Of a stretch of DNA of 64,000 nt, positions 1 through 7,476 are shown one piece after another (position 1 is the stretch's first letter; every line of letters begins with the position of its first letter). The stretch comes from Ruminococcus sp. Lineage in GTDB: Bacteria; Bacillota; Clostridia; Oscillospirales; Ruminococcaceae. The DNA lies in the NCBI GenBank assembly GCA_017542125.1, contig JAFXXU010000058.1, positions 186,001 through 250,000 of the forward strand. The letters run 5' to 3'. The position numbers and the translations under genes were made by a program. The notes beneath the pieces are model-generated. The model was not told the origin of the DNA. It saw only the letters and a program-made list of their open reading frames with translations, and did not search any database.

Positions 1-300
1 GTAGCCTACGCAGTCTATCAGCCGCACGCTCATTGCGGTGCCGCCGTCAAGGGTGATATCGACAGCTTCCTCCGGGACGAATTTGGGCTCGGTGGTCATT
101 ATTGTTCTCCCGCCTGCGGATTGGGGAAGCTCGTCAATGGCTCTTTCACGCCTGTATTCGCTGTCGATGTGGGGGATGACGAACTTCTCCATAAACTGCT
201 TGATAAAGCTGGACTTACCAGTCCTTACAGGGCCTACTACCCCGATATAGATATCACCCTCTGTACGGGCAGCAATGTCGTTATAGATGTCAGTATTCAT
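1..300 (-). CDS. spoIVA: Stage IV sporulation protein A (5' part, cut by window edge)
   Basis: The first 100 residues are present; the rest lies before position 1. SpoIVA is a cytoskeleton-like ATPase that coats the outer forespore membrane and is the base of the spore coat. The visible part carries the P-loop GPVRTGKS near residues 24-31 and the conserved stretches DELPQSA and TIMTTEPKFVP, which match my memory of B. subtilis SpoIVA closely. The ATG at 298-300 (complement) has a GGAGGG ribosome site just upstream. The gene starts 14 nt after the stop of the SPOCS/LysM gene, so the two are probably one transcript. In spore formers spoIVA is SigE-dependent; I could not fix a SigE promoter here. 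Confidence 0.95.
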   Translation of the reverse strand, partial: MNTDIYNDIAARTEGDIYIGVVGPVRTGKSSFIKQFMEKFVIPHIDSEYRRERAIDELPQSAGGRTIMTTEPKFVPEEAVDITLDGGTAMSVRLIDCVGY

Positions 301-314
301 TTTTCGCCCTCCGC

Positions 315-1847
315 TCAGTTTATAAGCGGGATAAGCAGCATCCCGCTCTCCTCCGTTTTGTCGGAGGTTAGATCGTTTTCCTCGATTATGGCCTTGATCG
401 ATGTCCGGCAGCGCTTGGCTATATCCCAGAGAGTCTCTCCCGCAGATACGGCGCAGAGCTTAAGTGCGTAGCCGTCGGACGGTTTCTCGACAGTGTTTTC
501 GTCGATCTCAAGCCCGGACAGGGGTATGATCCTACCGGCATCTGATGAAAGAGCCTTAACAGCTATATCAGCCTTGATCTCAACTGTGTTCCCGTCCGCA
601 AGATGATAGGAGCAATCGGTAACAAAGGCTTCGGCATCTTCGCAGGTGCCGCCCTCAAGCTCGTATTCAAAAGGCAGCTCGTTTTCAAGATAAATTGCTG
701 TCCCGGTGATATCGCTGCCGATGGCGCTCATCGTAATGCTCCCCGATACTACGCTTTTCCCATCGGATCCCCGGACGCTTACGCTTCCTGTCTCGCACCA
801 CGCCGATGCGATGGAGGCTATCTCCTCTCCTGTGCTGTTCAGTGTGCCTTCAAGCCTGAAGCTTTCGTTCTGCCACACAGGCGTGCCGCCGATGTCAAAC
901 CCGCACTGCTCGGTGGAATAGGCATATACTGTGGAGAATGCGTCCGTTACGGCTTCGCAGCTTTCGTATTTATAAGCCTCACAGCTGACCAGCATTACAA
1001 GCTCGCATTCCAGCTGCTCGGGAGCATTGGGCTTGGGGATGATCTCACAGCCTGCCGAGATGATATCTATGTTTACGGTATAGCTCTCGTCAATACCATC
1101 TATATCAATTATCTGGCTGTATGGCAGCCCGAAGCGCATAGCTTCGATTGACAGTGCCTCGCTCTCAGCCGGAGTATAGAGCAGATCAACTGTCGCCTCT
1201 CCTTTGGTTATAAGCTTTCCCTGGATGATCTTCTGCTCCTGCTGCTCAAACCTGCAAGCCGTTCTGAGAACAGCACCCACCGGCGGCTTGGCTCCGCCCA
1301 GCTCCAGATCCTCGACTACTGTTATCCGCTTGGCTGCGGTAAGACGCTTCGCGGGGTAAGATGTCTGCCGGCGCAAAAGCTGAACATTACAGCCCTGAGC
1401 ATCTGTGATGAACTGTGAGCGTTCCTCGCCGGTTACCTTTACACGGACAGAGAATGCCCCTCGCACATCCACTCTGCGCTGGCTTATCACCCGGCAGTTG
1501 ACATACTCCAGTCTCGGAACAGCGTTCACCGAGGGCGAGATACACTCCTTCGGAAGTTCAAATGATCTTGTGAAGCTGAGCTTCTGTTCAAGCAGATTGA
1601 CCCTGCCATTCCCTTCGCTCAGATACATCACCTTGATGACCGCTTCGGTATCAACGGTCATCCTGCCGCCGTTAATGCTCTGAGATGTCACTCTCGGGAT
1701 CACTCTGCATTTGAGTATCCTGAAAACATCGGGACAGTAGTCGGGCAGGACGAAATCCTTCTCGACCGATTGCTCAAAGGTGGTATCGAGCGCAGTACAG
1801 CATCGGATAAGGGTCTCCTTCGTGACCCGCAGTTGTGAAGCATTCAT
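315..1847 (-). CDS. sipL: SPOCS (DUF3794) and LysM spore coat protein, SipL/SpoVID-like
   Basis: This 510-residue protein begins with repeated beta-rich SPOCS/DUF3794-type segments (for example DFVLPDYCPDVFRIL near residues 32-46) and ends with a LysM domain over about the last 48 residues (VSAGETLWDIAKRC and following). That architecture and length match SipL of Clostridioides difficile and, more loosely, SpoVID of Bacillus. Both bind SpoIVA and tether the coat to the forespore. Here the gene lies directly upstream of spoIVA with a 14-nt gap, which supports a joint role. The ATG at 1845-1847 has GGGAGGAAGG upstream. Assignment as SipL is by architecture and context; the sequence similarity was not computed. 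Confidence 0.85.
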   Translation of the reverse strand: MNASQLRVTKETLIRCCTALDTTFEQSVEKDFVLPDYCPDVFRILKCRVIPRVTSQSINGGRMTVDTEAVIKVMYLSEGNGRVNLLEQKLSFTRSFELPKECISPSVNAVPRLEYVNCRVISQRRVDVRGAFSVRVKVTGEERSQFITDAQGCNVQLLRRQTSYPAKRLTAAKRITVVEDLELGGAKPPVGAVLRTACRFEQQEQKIIQGKLITKGEATVDLLYTPAESEALSIEAMRFGLPYSQIIDIDGIDESYTVNIDIISAGCEIIPKPNAPEQLECELVMLVSCEAYKYESCEAVTDAFSTVYAYSTEQCGFDIGGTPVWQNESFRLEGTLNSTGEEIASIASAWCETGSVSVRGSDGKSVVSGSITMSAIGSDITGTAIYLENELPFEYELEGGTCEDAEAFVTDCSYHLADGNTVEIKADIAVKALSSDAGRIIPLSGLEIDENTVEKPSDGYALKLCAVSAGETLWDIAKRCRTSIKAIIEENDLTSDKTEESGMLLIPLIN

Positions 1848-1928
1848 AGCATTGCCTTCCTCCCATTCTGTTTTAGCCTTGCTAAGACAGTATATTCACC
1901 CTGACTCCCCGATATGCTTTATTCTGCG

Positions 1929-1967
1929 GAAAAACAAAAAGCACCGCCGGATCACCGGCAGTGCCTT
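1929..1967 (-). terminator. Rho-independent terminator after topoisomerase subunit A
   Basis: On the minus strand a GC-rich stem (AGGCACTGCCGG pairing with CCGGCGGTGCTT around a short loop) is followed by TTTTTGTTTTT. It lies between the stop of the topoisomerase A gene and the sipL-like gene, so it separates the two transcription units. Confidence 0.9.
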
Positions 1968-1984
1968 GATGAGATATTAGGTTA

Positions 1985-4231
1985 TCAGAGTATGGTGAGC
2001 TGATCCGGGTCGGGGATATCCTTGGCAAAGTTGCCCGCGACCGGTATTGTCTTGGAGCGGTACTTTGAAAGCTTCTCAGCCTGCTCGGGAGTGAGCATAA
2101 ATGCCTTCTCAACAGCCGAGCCCTTTGCTTTCAGAGTCATTACCTGAACGCCCTGGGTATCTCTGGTGGTCTTGGGGAGAAGCAGCGCGGTGTCGAAGAT
2201 CATCGCTCTGCCGTTGGTGGAGCGGAGCATAATATCCTCATTGGTGCTGATACAGAAAACAGCGACCAGCGTGGATTTGGCGGAATAAGCGTTGTTGAGC
2301 TTTTTGCGGTTCTGCTTGGTCTCATAGGAGTTGAGCGGGACCTTTGCCGCCTTTCCGTTGGCAAATATGAACATCAGATAACCGGAGTAATCGCTGGTAG
2401 CTATCATACACTTGACGTTCTCGCCCTCATCAAAGCCCAGCTTTGCGGGGATGAAGTCTCCCAATACTGATGCCTTGGTGTCTTCAAAGGCGCTGGCTCT
2501 GGTCTTGTAGACCTGTGCCTTGTCGGTGAAGAAGAGAAGCTCGGTCTTGTTGGTAGCTTCGATCTCCTGAGAGAGGAAATCGCCCTCCTTGTATTTCTGC
2601 TCGCTTGACATCCTGAGGGACTGCGGTGTGATTTTCTTGAAGTAACCGCTGTCGGAGAGGAACAGAGTGCACTGGTAATCGGGAGTATCGTCCTCCTCCT
2701 CCACCTCTTCAACATCTGTCTTGTAGAAGAACTGTGTTCTCCTGGGCTGACCGTATTTCTTGCTGACCTCCTTGAGCTCGGCGATGATAACAGCCTTGAT
2801 CTTCTTGTCGCTGCCGAGAGTATCTTGAAGCTCTGCGATCTCAGCTTCGAGCTGCTTGGTCTCTTCGAGACGCTTTACGATATACTCGCGGTTGAGGTGG
2901 CGCAGCTTGATCTCAGCGATATACTCAGCCTGTACCTCGTCTATGGAGAAGCCGATCATCAGGTTGGGGATGACCTCCGCTTCCTCTTCGGTCTCACGGA
3001 TGATCTTGATAGCCTTGTCTATATCCAGCAGTATCTTGCCCAGAGCTTTCAGCAGGTGCAGCTTTTCCTGCTTCTTTTTAAGATCATAGCCTATGCGGCG
3101 CTTTACGCAGTCGGTGCGGAAATCAACCCATTCGCGGATTATATCGTAGACGCCCATTACCTTCGGGTAGCCGTGAACAAGGATGTTGAAATTGCAGGCG
3201 TATGAGTCCTGGAGGGGAGTGAGCCTGTAAAGCTTCTGCATCAGCTTGTCGGGATCGACGCCCTTCTTGATATCGATACCTATCTTAAGACCGTTCAGAT
3301 CGCTCTCGTCTCTGATATCGGAGATCTCCTTGATTTTTCCGAGCTTGACCAGAGCGATTATCTTTTCCTTTATAGCTTCGATCGTGGTGGTAGCGGGGAT
3401 CTCAACGATCTCCAAGGTCTTGGTGTCCTTATCGAACTGATACTTGGCTCTGAGCTTTACGGAGCCCCGACCTGTGCGGTAGATGCTGTCAAGCTCCGCC
3501 TCGTCGTAGAGCAGGGAAGCTCCCCCCGGGAAGTCGGGGCCTTTGAGGGTATCCAGAGCATTGTGGTTCGGGTTCTTCATCAGAGCGATGGTGGTCTCGC
3601 AGACTTCGCTGAGATTGAAGGAGCATACACTTGAAGCCATTGAAACGCCTATACCCACATTCGCATTGACGAGTATGGTGGGGAAGGTGGTGGGGAACAG
3701 GGTAGGCTCCTGCATAGTGTTGTCGTAGTTGGGCACGAAATCAACTGTGTCCTTGTCAATGTCGCGGAACAGCTCATTGCAGATCGGGTCAAGCTTTGCC
3801 TCGGTGTATCGGGAGGCTGCATAAGCCATATCGCGGGAGTAAGCCTTACCGAAGTTGCCCTTTGACTGGATAAAGGGATGCAGCAGGGTCTCGTTTCCTC
3901 TGGCGAGACGTACCATTGTCTCATATATCGCAGCATCGCCGTGAGGGTTGAGCCTCATAGTCTGACCTACGATATTCGCGGACTTGGTAAGCCCGCCGGT
4001 GAGCAGACCCATTTTATACATCGTGTAAAGCAGCTTGCGGTGCGAGGGCTTGAAGCCGTCTATCTCCGGGAATGCTCTTGAAACTATAACGCTCATGGCA
4101 TAGGGCATATAGTTCCTTTCAAGCGTAAGAGTGATAGGCTCCTCCACTACCTGCCCGGCGCCTGCGATATAAGCATGAGCCGATTCGGGCGTCAGCTTTT
4201 TCTTTTCGGTGTCTTTTTTCTTCTTAGCCAA
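1985..4231 (-). CDS. Type II DNA topoisomerase subunit A (ParC/GyrA family)
   Basis: The 748-residue protein is the DNA breakage-reunion subunit of a type II topoisomerase. The opening NYMPYAMSVIVSRAFPEIDG and GFKPSHRKLLY are the family signature, and the catalytic tyrosine is in AASRYTEAKL (about Tyr142). The C-terminal part has diverged beta-propeller-like repeats (TLFLSDSGYFKKI and similar), and I see no GyrA-box of the QRRGGKG type, so it resembles topoisomerase IV more than gyrase. It lies 39 nt after the partner B subunit on the same strand, so the two form a heterotetramer operon. The start at 4231 follows the B-subunit stop directly. A separate gyrAB pair is expected elsewhere in the genome. 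Confidence 0.92.
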   Translation of the reverse strand: MAKKKKDTEKKKLTPESAHAYIAGAGQVVEEPITLTLERNYMPYAMSVIVSRAFPEIDGFKPSHRKLLYTMYKMGLLTGGLTKSANIVGQTMRLNPHGDAAIYETMVRLARGNETLLHPFIQSKGNFGKAYSRDMAYAASRYTEAKLDPICNELFRDIDKDTVDFVPNYDNTMQEPTLFPTTFPTILVNANVGIGVSMASSVCSFNLSEVCETTIALMKNPNHNALDTLKGPDFPGGASLLYDEAELDSIYRTGRGSVKLRAKYQFDKDTKTLEIVEIPATTTIEAIKEKIIALVKLGKIKEISDIRDESDLNGLKIGIDIKKGVDPDKLMQKLYRLTPLQDSYACNFNILVHGYPKVMGVYDIIREWVDFRTDCVKRRIGYDLKKKQEKLHLLKALGKILLDIDKAIKIIRETEEEAEVIPNLMIGFSIDEVQAEYIAEIKLRHLNREYIVKRLEETKQLEAEIAELQDTLGSDKKIKAVIIAELKEVSKKYGQPRRTQFFYKTDVEEVEEEDDTPDYQCTLFLSDSGYFKKITPQSLRMSSEQKYKEGDFLSQEIEATNKTELLFFTDKAQVYKTRASAFEDTKASVLGDFIPAKLGFDEGENVKCMIATSDYSGYLMFIFANGKAAKVPLNSYETKQNRKKLNNAYSAKSTLVAVFCISTNEDIMLRSTNGRAMIFDTALLLPKTTRDTQGVQVMTLKAKGSAVEKAFMLTPEQAEKLSKYRSKTIPVAGNFAKDIPDPDQLTIL

Positions 4232-4270
4232 ATCGCATTACCTCATTTATATTATTTGAAGCCTTGTTCA

Positions 4271-6265
4271 TCAGGAAATGTCAGCCATTTCCAGATAGTC
4301 GTGACCGTACTGGTTTATAAAGTCCTTTCGGCCCTGGAGATCGTCACCCAGAAGCATATCGAACATATAAGCTGTGTCCTCCACAGAATCGGGGTTGACC
4401 TTGATGAGCCTGCGGGTGTCAGGGTTCATAGTTGTGAGAGCCATCATATCAGGCTCGTTCTCACCGAGACCCTTTGAGCGCTGGAGGATGTATTTCTTCC
4501 CCTCGATCTTTTTAAGGATGTCTGCCTTCTCGGTCTCATCGTAGGCAAAATATTTCATCTCGTCCTTTTTATCCTTGACCGTGATCTCATAAAGGGGAGA
4601 TTCCGCGATGAACACATAGCCCATTTCTATAAGGGTAGGGCAGAGGCGATAGATCATAGTCAGTATGAGCGTCCTGATCTGAAAGCCGTCGTAGTCCGCA
4701 TCGGTACAGATCACGATCTTGCTCCATTTGAGGTTGTCGAGATTGAACAGCGAAAGATCCTTGTTTGCCTTGCTCTTGACCTCAACACCGCAGCCAAGCA
4801 CCTTAATTAGATCGGTAATGATCTCGCTCTTGAAGATGCGGTCGTAATCGGCTTTGAGGCAGTTGAGTATCTTTCCTCTTACTGGCATAACAGCCTGGAA
4901 TTCCGAATCCCGTGCCATCTTGACAGAACCCAGTGCCGAGTCACCCTCCACGATATAGAGCTCGCGCTTTGAGAGCTCCTTTGAGCGGCAGTCAACGAAC
5001 TTTTGCACCTGATTAGCAAGGTCTATCTTCTGGGTCAGCGTCTTGGCGATGTTGAGCCTGGTCTTCTCGGCATGCTCGCGGCTGCGCTTGTTGATCAGCA
5101 CCTGCTCGGCTATCTTAACTGCTTCGTCGGGGTTCTCGATGAAGTAGACCTCTATCTGATGCTTCAGGAACTCGGTCATACATTCCTTGATGAACTTGTT
5201 GGTGATAGCTTTCTTGGTCTGGTTCGCGTAAGAGGTCTGTGTCGAGAATGAGCTTGATACAAGCACAAGGCTTTCCTCAACATCGGCAAAGGTTATGGGC
5301 TTCTCGCTTTTCAGATACTTGTTGGTGTTTTTCAGGTAGGCGTTTATCTGCGACTGAAAAGCAGATTTAACAGCCTCCTGAGGCGAACCGCCGTGCTCCA
5401 GGAAGGAGGAATTGTGGAAATATTCCTGTATCTTCATCTTGTTTGAGAAGGTGAAGGCAACCGAGAGCTTTACCTTGTAGTCATCCTTGTCCTCACGGTC
5501 ACGGCCTTTTCTCTCGCCCTGAACATACTGTATCGAGGTAAGGTTGTCCTCACCCACAAGCTCGGCGGCGTAATCAGCGATTCCGTTCTCGTAGTAGTAA
5601 ACGGTCTCCTCAAAGCTGCCGTTCTCGCGCTGGTAACGGAATACGAACTTTACCTGCGGATTGACCACCGCCTGCTTTTTGAGGATGTCCTCAAAGTATT
5701 CACGCTCGATGTCGATATCGGTGAAAACATCGAGGTCGGGCTTCCAGCGGGTGCGGGTGCCGGTCTTTTTACGGTTAGTGGGTTCTGATTTAAGCCCTCC
5801 GATGTTCTTGCCCTTTTCAAAGTGGAGCTCAAACCTCTGCCCGTCGCGGTAGACCTCAACGTCCATATACTCCGAGGCATACTGGGTAGCACAGGCACCG
5901 AGACCGTTAAGGCCCAGCGAGAACTCATAGTTGTCGCCGGAGTTGTTATCGTACTTGCCGCCGCCGTAAAGCTCACAGTAGACGATCTCCCAGTTGTAGC
6001 GCTTCTCCACCTTGTTGTAATCAACAGGGCAGCCGCGGCCGAAGTCCTCAACCTCAATGGAGAGGTCGTTATAGCGGGTCAGAATGATCTTGTCGCCGTT
6101 TCCGTCACGCGCCTCGTCAATTGAGTTTGAGAGTATCTCGAATACTGCGTGCTTGCAGCCTTCAAGCCCGTCCGAGCCGAAGATAACGGCTGGGCGCAGC
6201 CTTACTCGTTCCTCGTCTTTCAGCAGCTTAAGCGATTCGTTATCATAGTCCTTTTTCTTAGGCAT
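4271..6265 (-). CDS. Type II DNA topoisomerase subunit B (ParE/GyrB family)
   Basis: This 664-residue ATPase subunit has a GHKL fold: NSIDEARDG near residue 47, DFGRGCPV near 74 and GLNGLGACATQ near 118. The Toprim domain carries EGDSALGS (Glu440) and DADYDG (522-527), which supply the metal-binding acids. Both motifs depart from the usual EGDSAGGS and DADVDG, marking a divergent branch. Length fits ParE (about 630-660) rather than long GyrB forms. It is first in an operon with subunit A. The start at 6263-6265 (ATG) is preceded by AAGGAAGGG. The promoter is at 6314-6343. Confidence 0.92.
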   Translation of the reverse strand: MPKKKDYDNESLKLLKDEERVRLRPAVIFGSDGLEGCKHAVFEILSNSIDEARDGNGDKIILTRYNDLSIEVEDFGRGCPVDYNKVEKRYNWEIVYCELYGGGKYDNNSGDNYEFSLGLNGLGACATQYASEYMDVEVYRDGQRFELHFEKGKNIGGLKSEPTNRKKTGTRTRWKPDLDVFTDIDIEREYFEDILKKQAVVNPQVKFVFRYQRENGSFEETVYYYENGIADYAAELVGEDNLTSIQYVQGERKGRDREDKDDYKVKLSVAFTFSNKMKIQEYFHNSSFLEHGGSPQEAVKSAFQSQINAYLKNTNKYLKSEKPITFADVEESLVLVSSSFSTQTSYANQTKKAITNKFIKECMTEFLKHQIEVYFIENPDEAVKIAEQVLINKRSREHAEKTRLNIAKTLTQKIDLANQVQKFVDCRSKELSKRELYIVEGDSALGSVKMARDSEFQAVMPVRGKILNCLKADYDRIFKSEIITDLIKVLGCGVEVKSKANKDLSLFNLDNLKWSKIVICTDADYDGFQIRTLILTMIYRLCPTLIEMGYVFIAESPLYEITVKDKKDEMKYFAYDETEKADILKKIEGKKYILQRSKGLGENEPDMMALTTMNPDTRRLIKVNPDSVEDTAYMFDMLLGDDLQGRKDFINQYGHDYLEMADIS

Positions 6266-6313
6266 TTATCTTATCCCTTCCTTTTTATCGGTCAAATTTT
6301 CATATCAAGAATT

Positions 6314-6343
6314 ATTATAACACAAGAACTGCGGTTTTGTCAA
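6314..6343 (-). promoter_or_regulatory. Sigma-A type promoter for the topoisomerase operon
   Basis: Read on the minus strand, TTGACA (6338-6343) and TATAAT (6314-6319) are separated by 18 bp, about 50 nt upstream of the subunit B start. Both hexamers are perfect. Confidence 0.85.
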
Positions 6344-6432
6344 TCACTAAATCACAATATGTACGCATTATCGGACTGATACCAATATCTGTTAATGTGA
6401 TGGAGCGTTCGGTGATGTCTTTTTCAATGTGA

Positions 6433-6461
6433 TTGACTTTTTTTTAGGTGTGTGATATAAT
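6433..6461 (+). promoter_or_regulatory. Sigma-A type promoter for the zinc-ribbon membrane protein
   Basis: TTGACT (6433-6438) and TATAAT (6456-6461) are spaced by 17 bp and lie 65 nt before the ATG at 6526. The 260-nt gap upstream also holds the divergent topoisomerase promoter; nothing else is seen in it. Confidence 0.85.
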
Positions 6462-6525
6462 AACTGTGACCGTACATTTTTGCGGTTCGTTGAGCATTAT
6501 TATGTTATAAAAGGTGGGGTAGTGT

Positions 6526-7359
6526 ATGAAATGTCCCAAATGCGGCGAAAACGCCAATAAAGATGACAGGATATGCAGAAACTGCGGTACCGTATTAAAG
6601 AAGGAGAAGAAAAGCTTGCTTTCACTTTTCACCGGTAAAAAGAATAAGTCAGCAGCTCCCTCAAATGTCCCTCTGCTGGAGACTAAAGGCGGCGGGCTTG
6701 ACAGCGGTAAGTTCAAATACATCAAGAATGCCGCAGTAGTCGGAGCCATCGCTGTTATTGTTATTCTTGTGCTTGTCCTTATATTCCACGTTGCCTCCGG
6801 AAAGGGCTTGAAGCAGGCGGAGAAGTTCTCGGGCTATATTGGCTCAAAGGTCTCTGTGGCCGAAAAGGAGCTGGAGATCCATCTGAAGGACAGCAGTTCG
6901 TTCACATCTGTCAATAAAGCCGATAAGTTTGATTTCATCTATGAGTCCGAGGATGATATCTCGGTAAGCGATGTTAAGTTCCCTGAGTGGACTGTCACCA
7001 TCTTGAAGACCGATTCAGAGAAGATAGACCAGGTCATTTTCACCGATTACCGCGTCCTCAAAAAGGACAGCAGGGGTCAGAAGACCGATAAGCGCATCGA
7101 CCTCGACAAGTATGACACAAGCTCTAAGATGTCCACCGTCCTCGATGATATCGACATCGACCCTTTCAGGATCACCTACGATGTTTCCTACATAAAGTAT
7201 GAGTTCCGATATTACTATAAGCTGGATAACGGCGATGTCCAGAGCGTCATTCTCAATGTTGTTTCAAATATTGATAACAAGTTTATGTACAGTATTTCCG
7301 ATGACGTCTATCCCGTTGAACTGTCCATAGCTGAGCCTGCTCCGAGGGCAGATCAGTAG
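6526..7359 (+). CDS. Zinc-ribbon membrane protein of unknown function
   Basis: The 277-residue protein starts with a zinc ribbon (CPKCGENA...CRNCG, residues 3-20), then a basic linker, one membrane segment near residues 68-88 (AVVGAIAVIVILVLVLIFHVA) and a soluble domain outside the membrane. That topology places the ribbon in the cytoplasm. The outer domain is rich in charged and beta-forming residues and I do not recognise it. The gene has its own promoter and RBS (GGTGGGG) and precedes the PASTA pseudokinase, which has its own promoter and also opens with a zinc ribbon. A similar architecture recurs at 45571-46332. Function is unknown; a sensor or envelope role is only a guess. Confidence 0.8.
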   Translation: MKCPKCGENANKDDRICRNCGTVLKKEKKSLLSLFTGKKNKSAAPSNVPLLETKGGGLDSGKFKYIKNAAVVGAIAVIVILVLVLIFHVASGKGLKQAEKFSGYIGSKVSVAEKELEIHLKDSSSFTSVNKADKFDFIYESEDDISVSDVKFPEWTVTILKTDSEKIDQVIFTDYRVLKKDSRGQKTDKRIDLDKYDTSSKMSTVLDDIDIDPFRITYDVSYIKYEFRYYYKLDNGDVQSVILNVVSNIDNKFMYSISDDVYPVELSIAEPAPRADQ

Positions 7360-7411
7360 TTACAGAAATAATACAAATTGTTGCATAAAGCATACAGTTT
7401 GCCCTTTTTTC

Positions 7412-7440
7412 TTGACTATTTCGCCATTTGCTGATATTAT
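7412..7440 (+). promoter_or_regulatory. Sigma-A type promoter for the PASTA pseudokinase
   Basis: TTGACT (7412-7417) and TATTAT (7435-7440) are 17 bp apart and 37 nt before the start codon at 7477. Confidence 0.8.
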
Positions 7441-7476
7441 TTACATTGAACAGAAATCTATCTAAGGAGGATCAGC

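Noticed and set aside
1848-1928. A SigE promoter for the sipL-spoIVA pair
   Set aside because: Elements such as GAATAAA and GAATATAC exist, but their spacing is too wide to support a call.
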